Source: Vespa crabro (lineage: Eukaryota; Arthropoda; Insecta; Hymenoptera; Vespidae). From it: a stretch of DNA of 64,000 nt. Positions 42,301 through 56,334 of this stretch are shown piece after piece. A program made the translations under genes and the position numbers. The stretch's first letter is position 1. Each line of letters starts with the position of its first letter. The notes beneath the pieces were generated by a model. The model saw nothing but the letters and a program-made list of their open reading frames with translations, made no database searches and had not been told where the DNA came from. The DNA is taken from positions 2,666,725 through 2,730,724 of the forward strand of contig NC_060958.1 in NCBI RefSeq assembly GCF_910589235.1, in the 5' to 3' direction.

Positions 42301-45300
42301 AAATGCAATGTTCTGAGTCGATTGGTTACATTTTTCTGACTGTGACACAAGTATTATTAAAGATTTCACGATTTTATCTTCGCATATACCGAAATTCGCG
42401 TATGTCGATTACGTTTTTCGACAAATATCATATGAAAACGCGTATTTAAACATAGTAAAAACGTTATATTCTTGTCATATTCTTTATTCTGCATCGATAG
42501 AACATAAAATCAATGAAATTGAACGAGATTTCAAGTTTTCGTTTTTCGACGATACGCGTATATGAGCGAAAAATCGTATATACGATATGAAAGAATGTTA
42601 AAAACTTTGATTCCAATATAAAATTGATGTTTGATCTTATGAAATGCAATGTTCTGAATCGATTGGTTACATTTTTATAACTGTGGCAAAAGTATTATTA
42701 AAGATTTCACGATTTTATCTTCGCATATACCGAAATTCGCGTATGTCGATTACGTTTTTCGATAATTATCATATGAAAACGCGTATTTAAACATGGTGAA
42801 AACGTTATATTCTTGTTATATTATTTATTCTGCAATGATAGAACATAAAATCAATGAAATTGAACGAGATTTCAAGTTTTCGTTTTTCGACGATACGCGT
42901 ATATGAGCGAAAAATCGTATATACGATATGAAAGAATGTTAAAAACTTTGATTCCAATATAAAATAGATGTTTGATCTTATGAAATGCAATGTTCTGAAT
43001 CGATTGGTAACATTTTTATAACTGTGGCACAAGTATTATTAAAGATTTCACGGTTTTATCTTCGCATATACCGAAATTCGCGTATGTCGATTAAGTTTTT
43101 CGACAATTATCATATGAAAACGCGTATTTAAACAAGGTAAAAACGTTATATTCTTGTTATATTCTTTATTCTGCATCGATAGAACATAAGATCAATGAAA
43201 TTGAACGAGATTTCAAGATTTCGTTTTTCGACGATACGCGTATATGGGCGTAAAATCGTATATACGATATGATAGAATGTTAAAAACTTTGATTCCAATA
43301 TAAAATAGAAGTTTGATCTTATGAAATGCAATGTTCTGAATCGATTGGTAACATTTTTATAACTGTGGCACAAGTATTATTAAAGATTTCACGATTTTAT
43401 CTTCGCATATACCGAAATTCGCGTATGTCGATTACGTTTTTCGACAATTATCATATGAAAACGCGTATTTAAACAATGTAAAAACGTTATATTCTTGTTA
43501 TATTCTTTATTCTGCATCGATAGAACATAAAATCAATGAAATTGAACGAGATTTCAAGTTTTCGTTTTTCGACGATACGCGTATATGAGCGAAAAATCGT
43601 ATATACGATATGATAGAATGTTAAAAACTTTGATTCCAATATAAAATAGAAGTTTGATCTTATGAAATGCAATGTTCTGAATCGATTGGTTACATTTTTA
43701 TAACTGTGGCATAAGTATTATTAAAGATTTCACGATTTCATCTTCGCATATACCGAAATTCGCGTATGTCGATTACGTTTTTCGACAATTATCATATGAA
43801 AACGCGTATTTAAACGTAGTAAAAACGTTATATTCTTGTTGTATTCTTTATTCTGCATCGATAGAACATAAAATCAATGAAATTGAACGAGATTTCAAGT
43901 TTTCGTTTTTCAACGATACGCGTATATGAGCGAAAAATCGTATATACGATATGAAAGAATGTTAAAAACTTTGATTCCAATATAAAATAGATGTTTGATC
44001 TTATGAAATGTAATGTTCTGAATCGATTGGTAACATTTTTATAACTGTGGCACAAGTATTATTAAAGATTTCACGATTTTATCTTCGCATATACAGAAAT
44101 TCGCGTATGTCGATTACGTTTTTCGACAATTATCATATGAAAACGCGTATTTAAACAATGTAAAAACGTTATATTCTTGTTATATTCTTTATTCTGCATC
44201 GATAGAACATAAAATCAATGAAATTGAACGAGATTTCAAGTTTTCGTTTTTCGACGATACGCGTATATGGGCGTAAAATCGTATATACGATATGATAGAA
44301 TGTTAAAAACTTTGATTCCAATATAAAATAGAAGTTTGATCTTATGAAATGCAATGTTCTGAATCGATTGGTTACATTTTTATAACTGTGGCATAAGTAT
44401 TATTAAAGATTTCACGATTTCATCTTCGCATATACCGAAATTCGCGTATGTCGATTACGTTTTTCGACAATTATCATATGAAAGCGCGTATTTAAACGTA
44501 GTAAAAACGTTATATTCTTGTTTTATTCTTTATTCTGCATCGATAGAACATAAAATCAATGAAATTGAACGAGGTTTCAAGTTTTCGTTTTTCGACGATA
44601 CGCGTATATGAGCGAAAATCGTATATACGATATGAAAGAATGTTAAAAACTTTGATTCCAATATAAAATAGATGTTTGATCTTATGAAATGCAATCTTCT
44701 GAATCGATTGGTAACATTTTTATTACTGTGGCACAAGTATTATTAAAGATATCACGATTTTATCTTCGCATATACCGAAATTCGCGTATGTCGATTACGT
44801 TTTTCGAAAATTATAATATGAAAACGCGTATTTAAACATAGTAAAAACGTTATATTCTTGTCATATTCTTTATTCTGCATCGATAGAACATAAAATCAAT
44901 GAAATTGAACGAGATTTCAAGTTTTCGTTTTTCGACGATACGCGTATATGAGCGAAAAATCGTATATACGATATGAAAGAATGTTAAAAACTTTGATTCC
45001 AATATAAAATAGAAGTTTGATCTTATGAAATGCAATGTTCTGAATCGATTGGCAACATTTTTCTAACTGTGGCACAAACATTATTAAAGATTTCACGGTT
45101 TTATCTTCGCATATACCGAAATTCGCGTATGTCGATTACGTATTTCGACAAATATCATATGAAAACGCGTATTTAAACATAGTAAAAACGTTATATTCTT
45201 GTTATATTCTTTATTCTGCATCGATAGAACATAATATCAATGAAATTGAACGAGATTTCAAGTTTTCGTTTTTCGACGATACGCGTATATGAGCGAAAAA

Positions 45301-46098
45301 TCGTATATACGATACGAAAGAATGTTAAAAACTTTAATTCCAATATAAAATAGATGTTTGATCTTATGAAATGCAATGTTCTGAATCGATTGGTAACATT
45401 TTTATAACTGTGGCACAAGCATTATTAAAGATTTCACGGTTTTATCTTTGCATATACCGAAATTCGCGTATGTCGATTACGTTTTTCGACAATTATCATA
45501 TGAAAACGCGTATTTAAACATAGTAAAAACGTTATATTCTTGTTATATTCTTTATACTGCATCGATAGAACATAAAATCAATGAAATTGAACGAGATTGC
45601 AAGTTTTCGTTTTTCGACGGTACGCGTATATGAGCGAAAAATCGTATATACGATATGAAAGAATGTTAAAATCTTTGATTCCAATATAAAATAGATGTAT
45701 GATCTTATGAAATGCAATGTTCTGAGTCGATTGGTTACATTTTTCTGACTGTGGCACAAGTATTATTAAAGATTTCACGATTTTATCTTCGCATATACCG
45801 AAATTCGCGTATGTCGATTACGTTTTTCGACAAATATCATATGAAAACGCGTATTTAAACATAGTAAAAACGTTATATTCTTGTCATATTCTTTATTCTG
45901 CATCGATAGAACATAAAATCAATGAAATTGAACGAGATTTCAAGTTTTCGTTTTTCGACGATACGCGTATATGAGCGAAAAATCGTATATACGATATGAA
46001 AGAATGTTAAAAACTTTGATTCCAATATAAAATTGATGTTTGATCTTATGAAATGCAATGTTCTGAATCGATTGGTTACATTTTTATAACTGTGGCAC
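39390..46098. repeat. 10/11-monomer higher-order repeat (offset 3750, then 3409 bp)
   Basis: Monomers from 39390 to about 41780 recur 3750 bp later (43140-45530). From about 42010 to 42690 the partner is only 3409 bp later. The difference is one monomer: the left copy has two units with 'actttaattcc' in a row (about 41441 and 41782) where the right copy has one (about 45191). Markers include 'caagatttcg', 'tatatgggcg', 'cttgttgtattc', 'gcaatcttctg', 'tttttcgaaaatta', 'cttgtcatattc' and 'ttttctgactgtg'. Confidence 0.85.
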
Positions 46099-47390
46099 AA
46101 GTATTATTAAAGATTTCACGGTTTTATCTTCGCATATACCGAAATTCGCGTATGTCGATTAAGTTTTTCGACAATTATCATATGAAAACGCGTATTTAAA
46201 CATAGTAAAAACGTTCTATTCTTGTTATATTCATTATTCTGCATCGATAGAACATAAAATCAATGAAATTGAATGAGATTTCAAGTTTTCGTTTTTCGAC
46301 GATACGCGTATATGAGCGAAAAATCGTATATACGATATGAAAGAATGTTAAAACTTTTATTCCAATATAAAATAGATGTTTGATCTTATGAAATGCAATG
46401 TTCTGAATCGATTGGTAACATTTTTATAACTGTGGCACAAGCATTATTAAAGATTTCACGGTTTTATCTTTGCATATACCGAAATTCGCGTATGTCGATT
46501 ACGTTTTTCGACAATTATCATATGAAAACGCGTATTTAAACATAGTAAAAACGTTATATTCTTGTTATATTCTTTATACTGCATCGATAGAACATAAAAT
46601 CAATGAAATTGAACGAGATTGCAAGTTTTCGTTTTTCGACGGTACGCGTATATGAGCGAAAAATCGTATATACGATATGAAAGAATGTTAAAATCTTTGA
46701 TTCCAATATAAAATAGATGTATGATCTTATGAAATGCAATGTTCTGAGTCGATTGGTTACATTTTTCTGACTGTGGCACAAGTATTATTAAAGATTTCAC
46801 GATTTTATCTTCGCATATACCGAAATTCGCGTATGTCGATTACGTTTTTCGACAAATATCATATGAAAACGCGTATTTAAACATAGTAAAAACGTTATAT
46901 TCTTGTCATATTCTTTATTCTGCATCGATAGAACATAAAATCAATGAAATTGAACGAGATTTCAAGTTTTCGTTTTTCGACGATACGCGTATATGAGCGA
47001 AAAATCGTATATACGATATGAAAGAATGTTAAAAACTTTGATTCCAATATAAAATTGATGTTTGATCTTATGAAATGCAATGTTCTGAATCGATTGGTAA
47101 CATTTTTATAACTGTGGCACAAGTATTATTAAAGATTTCACGGTTTTATCTTCGCATATACCGAAATTCGCGTATGTCGATTAAGTTTTTCGACAATTAT
47201 CATATGAAAACGCGTATTTAAACATAGTAAAAACGTTCTATTCTTGTTATATTCATTATTCTGCATCGATAGAACATAAAATCAATGAAATTGAATGAGA
47301 TTTCAAGTTTTCGTTTTTCGACGATACGCGTATATGAGCGAAAAATCGTATATACGATATGAAAGAATGTTAAAAACTTTGATTCCAATA
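45345..47390. repeat. 3-monomer higher-order repeat, 1022-bp offset
   Basis: The module with 'cacaagcattatt', 'gagattgcaag', 'ctgagtcgattgg' and 'ttttctgactgtg' at about 45.4-46.2 kb recurs 1022 bp later, followed in both by 'acgttctattcttg' (46211 and 47233) and 'ttgaatgagatttc'. It overlaps the right half of the 10/11-mer, so it arose from that copy. The first copy has a private 'aaaacttttattcc' near 46350 that is one base shorter. Confidence 0.85.
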
Positions 47391-49860
47391 TAAAATAGAT
47401 GTTTGATCTTATGAAATGCAATGTTCTGAATCGATTGGTAACATTTTTATAACTGTGGCACAAGTATTATTAAAGATTTCACGATTTTATCTTCGCATAT
47501 ACCGAAATTCGCGCATGTCGATTACGTTTTTCGACAATTATCATATGAAAACGCGTATTTAAACATGGTGAAAACGTTATATTCTTGTTATATTCTTTAT
47601 TCTGCAATGATAGAACATAAAATCAGTGAAATTGAACGAGATTTCAAGTTTTCGTTTTTCGACGATACGCGTATATGAGCGAAAAATCGTATATACGATA
47701 TGAAAGAATGTTAAAAACTTTGATTCCAATATAAAATAGATGTTTGATCTTATGAAATGCAATGTTCTGAATCGATTGGTAACATTTTTATAACTGTGGC
47801 ACAAGTATTATTAAAGATTTCACGATTTTATCTTCGCGTATACCGAAATTCGCGTATGTCGATTACGTTTTTTGACAATTATCATATGAAAACGCGTATT
47901 TAAACATAGTAAAAACGTTATATTCTTGTTATATTCTTTATTCTGCATCGATAGAAGATAAAATCAATGAAATTGAATGAGATTTCAAGTTTTCGTTTTT
48001 CGACGATACGCGTATATGAGCGAAAAATCGTATATACGATACGAAAGAATGTTAAAAAATTAGATTCCAATATAAAATAGATGTTTGATCTTATGAAATG
48101 CAATGTTCTGAATCGATTGGTAACATATTTCTAACTGTGGCACAAGTATTATTAAAGAATTCACGATTTTATCTTCGCATATACCGAAATTCGCGTATGT
48201 CGATTACGTTTTTCGATAATTATCATATGAAAACGCGTATTTAAACATGGTGAAAACGTTATATTCTTGTTATATTATTTATTCTGCAATGATAGAACAT
48301 AAAATCAATGAAATTGAACGAGATTTCAAGTTTTCGTTTTTCGACGATACGCGTATATGAGCGAAAAATCGTATATACGATACGAAAGAATGTTAAAAAC
48401 TTTGATTCCAATATAAAATAGATGTTTGATCTTATGAAATGCAATGTTCTGAATCGATTGGAAACATTTTTCTAACTGTGGCACAAGTATTATTAAAGAT
48501 TTCACGATTTTATCTTCGCATATACCGAAATTAGCGTATGTCGATTACGTTTTACGAAAATTATCATATGAAAACGCTTATTTAAACATAATAAAAACGT
48601 GATATTCTTGTTATATTCTTTATTCTGCATCGATAGAACATAAAATCAATGAAATTGATCGAGATTTCAAGTTTTCGTTTTTCGACGATACGCTTATATG
48701 AGCGAAAAATCGTATATGCGATACGAAAGAATGTTAAAAACTTTGATTCCAATATAAAATAGATGTTTGATCTTATGAAATGCAATGTTCTGAATCGATT
48801 GGTAACATTTTTCTAACTGTGGCACAAGTATTATTAAAGATTTCACGATTTTATCTTCGCATATACAGAAATTCGCGTATGTCGATTACGTTTTTCGACA
48901 ATTATCATATGAAAACGCGTATTTAAACATAGTAGAAACGTTATATTCTTGTTATATTCTTTATTCTGCATCGATAGAACATAAAATCAATGAAATTGAA
49001 CGAGATTTCAAGTTTTCGTTTTTCGACGATACGCGTATATGAGCGAAAAATCGAATATACGATACGAAAGAATGTTAAAAACTTTGATTCCAATATGAAA
49101 TAGATGTTTGATCTTATGAAATGCAATGTTCTGAATCGATTGGTAACATTTTTATAACTGTGGCAAAAGTATTATTAAAGATTTCACGATTTTATCTTCG
49201 CATATACCGAAATTCGCGTATGTCGATTACGTTTTTCGACATTTATCATATGAAAACGCGTATTTAATCATGGCAAAAAAGTTATATTCTTGTTATATTC
49301 TTTATTCTGCATTAATAGAACATAAAATCAATGAAATTGAACGAGATTTCAAGTTTTCGTTTTTCGACGATACACGTATATGAGCGAAAAATCGTATATA
49401 TGATACGAAAGAATGTTAAAAACTTTGATTCCAATATAAAATAGATGGTTGATCTTATGAAATGCAATGTTCTGAATCGATTGGTAACATTTTTATAACT
49501 GTGGCACAAGTATTATTAAAGATTTCACGATTTTATCTTCGCATATACCGAAATTCGCGTATGTCGATTACGTTTTTCGACAATTATCATATGAAAACGC
49601 GTATTAAAACATAGTAAAAACGTTATATTCTTGTTATATTCTTTATTCTGCATCGATAGAACATAAAATCAATGAAATTGAACGAGATTTCAAGTTTTCG
49701 TTTTTCGACGATAAGGCGTATATGAGTGAAAAATCGTATATACGATACGATAGAATGTTAAAAACTTTGATTCCAATATAAAATAGAAGTTTGATCTTAT
49801 GAAATGCAATGTTCTCAATCGATTGGTAACATTTTTCTAACTGTGGCACAAGTATTATTA
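47391..49860. repeat. Mosaic domain between the 3-mer and 8-mer blocks
   Basis: About seven diverse monomers. Two carry 'aacatggtgaaaacg' with 'ctgcaatgatag' (near 47562 and 48246; a third is near 42795). One carries the left-end signature 'acgcttatatgagcg' with 'tatatgcgatacg' (near 48691-48724), and one carries 'gataaggcg' (near 49710). No repeated higher-order unit is seen. Confidence 0.75.
48660..48725. repeat. Isolated patch of the left-domain subfamily
   Basis: The stretch with 'cgacgatacgcttatatg' and 'cgtatatgcgatacg' matches the subtype seen near 950, 1973 and 3679. The same unit then reads 'agatgtttgatc' instead of that subtype's 'agatgcttgatc'. It is therefore a partial patch, about 24 kb from the nearest unit of its kind to the left. 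Confidence 0.65.
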
Positions 49861-52800
49861 AAGATTTCACGATTTTATCTTCGCATATACCGAAATTCGC
49901 GTATGTCGATTACGTTTTTCGACAATTATCATATGAATACGCGAATTTAAACATAGTAAAAACGTTATATACTTCTTATATTCTTTATTCTGCATCGATA
50001 GAACATAAAATCAATGAAATTGAACGAGATTTCAAGTTTTCGTTTTTCGACGATACGCGTATATGAGCGAAAAATCGTATATACGATATGAAAGAATGTT
50101 AAAAACTTTGATTCCAATATAAAATAGATGTTTGATCTTATGAAATGCAATGTTCTGAATCGATTGGTAACATTTTTATAACTGTGGCCCAAGTATTATT
50201 AAAGATTTCACGATTATACCTTCGCATATACCGAAATTCGCGTATGTCGATTACGTTTTTCGACAATTATCATATGAAAACGCGTATTAAAACATAGTAA
50301 AAACGTTATATTCTTGTTATATTCTTTATTCTGCATCGATAGAACATAAAATCAATGAAATTGAACGAGATTTCAAGTTTTCGTTTTTCGACGATACACG
50401 TATATGAGCGAAAAATCGTATATATGATACGAAAGAATGTTAAAAACTTTGATTCCAATATAAAATAGATGTTTGATCTTATGAAATGCAATGTTCTGAA
50501 TCGATTGGTAACATTTTTATAACTGTGGCACAAGTATTATTAAAGATTTCACGATTTTATCTTCGCATATACAGAAATTCGCGTATGTCGATTACATTTT
50601 TCGACAATTATCATATGAAAACGCGTATTTAAACATAGTAGAAACGTTATATTCTTGTTATATTCTTTATTCTGCATCGATAGAACATAAAATCAATGAA
50701 ATTGAACGAGATTTCAAGTTTTCGTTTTTCGACGATACGCGTATATGAGCGAAAAATCGAATATACGATACGAAAGAATGTTAAAAACTTTGATTCCAAT
50801 ATGAAATAGATGTTTGGTCTTATGAAATGCAATGTTCTGAATCGATTGGTAACATTTTTATAACTGTGGCAAAAGTATTATTAAAGATTTCACGATTTTA
50901 TCTTCGCATATACCGAAATTCGCGTATGTCGATTACGTTTTTCGACAATTATCATATGAAAACGCGTAGTTAAACATAGTAGAAACGTTATATTCTTGTT
51001 ATATTCTTTATTCTGCATCGATAGAACATAAAATCAATGAAATTGAACGAGATTTCAAGTTTTCGTTTTTCGACGATACGCGTATATGAGCGAAAAATCG
51101 AATATACGATACGAAAGAATGTTAAAAACTTTGATTCCAATATGAAATAGATGTTTGATCTTATGAAATGCAATGTTCTGTATCGATTGGTAACATTTTT
51201 ATAACTGTGGCAAAAGTATTATTAAAGATTTCACGATTTTATCTTCGCATATACCGAAATTCGCGTATGTCGATTAAGTTTTTCGACATTTATCATATGA
51301 AAACGCGTATTTAATCATGGCAAAAAAGTTATATTCTTGTTATATTCTTTATTCTGCATTAATAGAACATAAAATTAATGAAATTGAACGAGATTTCAAG
51401 TTTTCGTTTTTCGACGATACACGTATATGAGCGAAAAATCGTATATATGATACGAAAGAATGTTAAAAACTTTGATTCCAATATAAAATAGATGTTTGAT
51501 CTTATGAAATGCAATGTTCTGAATCGATTGGTAACATTTTTATAACTGTGGCACAAGTATTATTAAAGATTTCACGATTTTATCTTCGCATATACCGAAA
51601 TTCGCGTATGTCGATTACGTTTTTCGACAATTATCATATGAATACGCGAATTTAAACATAGTAAAAACGTTATATACTTGTTATATTCTTTATTCTGCAT
51701 CGATAGAACATAAAATCAATGAAATTGAACGAGATTTCAAGTTTTCGTTTTTCGACGATACGCGTATATGAGCGAAAAATCGTATATACGATATGAAAGA
51801 ATGTTAAAAACTTTGATTCCAATATAAAATTGATGTTTGATCTTATGAAATGCAATGTTCTGAATCGATTGGTAACATTTTTATAACTGTGGCCCAAGTA
51901 TTATTAAAGATTTCACGATTACACCTTCGCATATACCGAAATTCGCGTATGTCGATTACGTTTTTCGACAATTATGATATGAAAACGCGTATTAAAACAT
52001 AGTAAAAACGTTATATTCTTGTTATATTCTTTATTCTGCATCGATAGAACATAAAATCAATGAAATTGAACGAGATTTCAAGTTTTCGTTTTTCGACGAT
52101 ACACGTATATGAGCGAAAAATCGTATATACGATACGAAAGAATGTTAAAAACTTTGATTCCAATATAAAATAGATGTTTGATCTTATGAAATGCAATGTT
52201 CTGAATCGATTGGTAACATTTTCATAACTGTGGCACAAGTATTATTAAAGATTTCACGATTTTATCTTCGCATATACAGAAATTCGCGTATGTCGATTAC
52301 GTTTTTCGACAATTATCATATGAAAACGCGTATTTAAACATAGTAGGAACGTTATATTCTTGTTATATTCTTTATTCTGCATCGATAGAACATAAAATCA
52401 ATGAAATTGAACGAGATTTCAAGTTTTCGTTTTTCGACGATACGCGTATATGAGCGAAAAATCGTATATACGATACGAAAGAATGTTAAAAACTTTGATT
52501 CCAATATGAAATAGATGTTTGATCTTATGAAATGCAATGTTCTGAATCGATTGGTAACATTTTTATAACTGTGGCAAAAGTATTATTAAAGATTTCACGA
52601 TTTTATCTTCGCATATACCGAAATTCGCGTATGTCGATTACGTTTTTCGACAATTATCATATGAATACGCGAATTTAAACATAGTAAAAACGTTATATAC
52701 TTCTTATATTCTTTATTCTGCATCGATAGAACATAAAATCAATGAAATTGAACGAGATTTCAAGTTTTCGTTTTTCGACGATACGCGTATATGAGCGAAA

Positions 52801-55378
52801 AATCGTATATACGATATGAAAGAATGTTAAAAACTTTGATTCCAATATAAAATAGATGTTTGATCTTATGAAATGCAATGTTCTGAATCGATTGGTAACA
52901 TTTTTATAACTGTGGCCCAAGTATTATTAAAGATTTCACGATTATACCTTCGCATATACCGAAATTCGCGTATGTCGATTACGTTTTTCGACAATTATCA
53001 TATGAAAACGCGTATTAAAACATAGTAAAAACGTTATATTCTTGTTATATTCTTTATTCTGCATCGATAGAACATAAAATCAATGAAATTGAACGAGATT
53101 TCAAGTTTTCGTTTTTCGACGATACACGTATATGAGCGAAAAATCGTATATATGATACGAAAGAATGTTAAAAACTTTGATTCCAATATAAAATAGATGT
53201 TTGATCTTATGAAATGCAATGTTCTGAATCGATTGGTAACATTTTTATAACTGTGGCACAAGTATTATTAAAGATTTCACGATTTTATCTTCGCATATAC
53301 AGAAATTCGCGTATGTCGATTACATTTTTCGACAATTATCATATGAAAACGCGTATTTAAACATAGTAGAAACGTTATATTCTTGTTATATTCTTTATTC
53401 TGCATCGATAGAACATAAAATCAATGAAATTGAACGAGATTTCAAGTTTTCGTTTTTCGACGATACGCGTATATGAGCGAAAAATCGAATATACGATACG
53501 AAAGAATGTTAAAAACTTTGATTCCAATATGAAATAGATGTTTGGTCTTATGAAATGCAATGTTCTGAATCGATTGGTAACATTTTTATAACTGTGGCAA
53601 AAGTATTATTAAAGATTTCACGATTTTATCTTCGCATATACCGAAATTCGCGTATGTCGATTACGTTTTTCGACAATTATCATATGAAAACGCGTAGTTA
53701 AACATAGTAGAAACGTTATATTCTTGTTATATTCTTTATTCTGCATCGATAGAACATAAAATCAATGAAATTGAACGAGATTTCAAGTTTTCGTTTTTCG
53801 ACGATACGCGTATATGAGCGAAAAATCGAATATACGATACGAAAGAATGTTAAAAACTTTGATTCCAATATGAAATAGATGTTTGATCTTATGAAATGCA
53901 ATGTTCTGTATCGATTGGTAACATTTTTATAACTGTGGCAAAAGTATTATTAAAGATTTCACGATTTTATCTTCGCATATACCGAAATTCGCGTATGTCG
54001 ATTAAGTTTTTCGACATTTATCATATGAAAACGCGTATTTAATCATGGCAAAAAAGTTATATTCTTGTTATATTCTTTATTCTGCATTAATAGAACATAA
54101 AATTAATGAAATTGAACGAGATTTCAAGTTTTCGTTTTTCGACGATACACGTATATGAGCGAAAAATCGTATATATGATACGAAAGAATGTTAAAAACTT
54201 TGATTCCAATATAAAATAGATGTTTGATCTTATGAAATGCAATGTTCTGAATCGATTGGTAACATTTTTATAACTGTGGCACAAGTATTATTAAAGATTT
54301 CACGATTTTATCTTCGCATATACCGAAATTCGCGTATGTCGATTACGTTTTTCGACAATTATCATATGAATACGCGAATTTAAACATAGTAAAAACGTTA
54401 TATACTTGTTATATTCTTTATTCTGCATCGATAGAACATAAAATCAATGAAATTGAACGAGATTTCAAGTTTTCGTTTTTCGACGATACGCGTATATGAG
54501 CGAAAAATCGTATATACGATATGAAAGAATGTTAAAAACTTTGATTCCAATATAAAATTGATGTTTGATCTTATGAAATGCAATGTTCTGAATCGATTGG
54601 TAACATTTTTATAACTGTGGCCCAAGTATTATTAAAGATTTCACGATTACACCTTCGCATATACCGAAATTCGCGTATGTCGATTACGTTTTTCGACAAT
54701 TATGATATGAAAACGCGTATTAAAACATAGTAAAAACGTTATATTCTTGTTATATTCTTTATTCTGCATCGATAGAACATAAAATCAATGAAATTGAACG
54801 AGATTTCAAGTTTTCGTTTTTCGACGATACACGTATATGAGCGAAAAATCGTATATACGATACGAAAGAATGTTAAAAACTTTGATTCCAATATAAAATA
54901 GATGTTTGATCTTATGAAATGCAATGTTCTGAATCGATTGGTAACATTTTCATAACTGTGGCACAAGTATTATTAAAGATTTCACGATTTTATCTTCGCA
55001 TATACAGAAATTCGCGTATGTCGATTACGTTTTTCGACAATTATCATATGAAAACGCGTATTTAAACATAGTAGGAACGTTATATTCTTGTTATATTCTT
55101 TATTCTGCATCGATAGAACATAAAATCAATGAAATTGAACGAGATTTCAAGTTTTCGTTTTTCGACGATACGCGTATATGAGCGAAAAATCGTATATACG
55201 ATACGAAAGAATGTTAAAAACTTTGATTCCAATATGAAATAGATGTTTGATCTTATGAAATGCAATGTTCTGAATCGATTGGTAACATTTTTATAACTGT
55301 GGCAAAAGTATTATTAAAGATTTCACGATTTTATCTTCGCATATACCGAAATTCGCGTATGTCGATTACGTTTTTCGA
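49860..55378. repeat. 8-monomer higher-order repeat, two near-identical 2728-bp copies
   Basis: About 49860-52650 recurs at 52588-55378, exactly 8 x 341 bp later. Every private variant I compared is shared: 'acttcttatattc' (49971/52699), 'gattatacc', 'gtttggtcttatg', 'gcgtagttaaac', 'gttctgtatcg', 'gattaagttttt', 'catttatcatatg', 'aaaattgatg', 'gattacacc', 'attatgatatg', 'attttcataactg' and 'agtaggaacg'. No difference was noticed in the inspected positions. Homology starts after 'gttctcaatcg' (49811) and ends where 'gacaattatc' becomes 'gacatttatc' near 55380. Confidence 0.9.
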
Positions 55379-56334
55379 CATTTATCATATGAAAACGCGT
55401 ATTTAATCATGGCAAAAAAGTTATATTCTTGTTATATTCTTTATTCTGCATTAATAGAACATAAAATTAATGAAATTGAACGAGATTTCAAGTTTTCGTT
55501 TTTCGACGATAAGGCGTATATGAGTGAAAAATCGTATATACGATACGATAGAATGTTAAAAACTTTGATTCCAATATAAAATAGAAATTGATCTTATGAA
55601 ATGCAATGTTCTCAATCGATTGGTAACATTTTTCTAACTGTGGCACAAGTATTATTAAAGATTTCACGATTTTATCTTCGCATATACCGAAATTCGCGTA
55701 TGTCGATTACGTTTTTCGACAATTATCATATGAATACGCGAATTTAAACATAGTAAAAACGTTATATACTTGTTATATTCTTTATTCTGCATCGATAGAA
55801 CATAAAATCAATGAAATTGAACGAGATTTCAAGTTTTCGTTTTTCGTCGATACGCGTATATGAGCGAAAAATCGTATATACGATATGAAAGAATGTTAAA
55901 AACTTTGATTCCAATATAAAATAGATGTTTGATCTTATGAAATGCAATGTTCTGAATCGATTGGTAACATTTTTATAACTGTGGCACAAGTATTATTAAA
56001 GATTTCACGATTTTATCTTCGCATATACCGAAATTAGCGTATGTCGATTACGTTTTACGACAATTATCATATGAAAACGCGTATTTAAACATAGTAAAAA
56101 CGTGATACTCTTGTTATATTCTATATTCTGCATTAATATAACATAAAATCAATGAAATTGAACGAGATTTCAAGTTTTCGTTTTTCGACGATACGCGTCT
56201 ATGAGCGAAAAATCGTATATACGATATGAAAGAATGTTAAAAACTTTGATTCCAATATAAAATAGATGTTTGATCTTATGAAATGCAATGTTCTGAATCG
56301 ATTGGTAACATTTTTATAACTGTGGCCCAAGTAT
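55379..56334. repeat. Linker monomers between the 8-mer and 3-mer blocks
   Basis: About three units. One has 'gataaggcg' (55509) and a one-base-shorter 'agaaattgatc' (55582), one has 'cgtcgatacgcg' (near 55847), and one has 'gtgatactcttg' with 'cattaatataac' (near 56103-56143). The 'cattaatataac' variant reappears near 63296. Only satellite is present. Confidence 0.75.
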
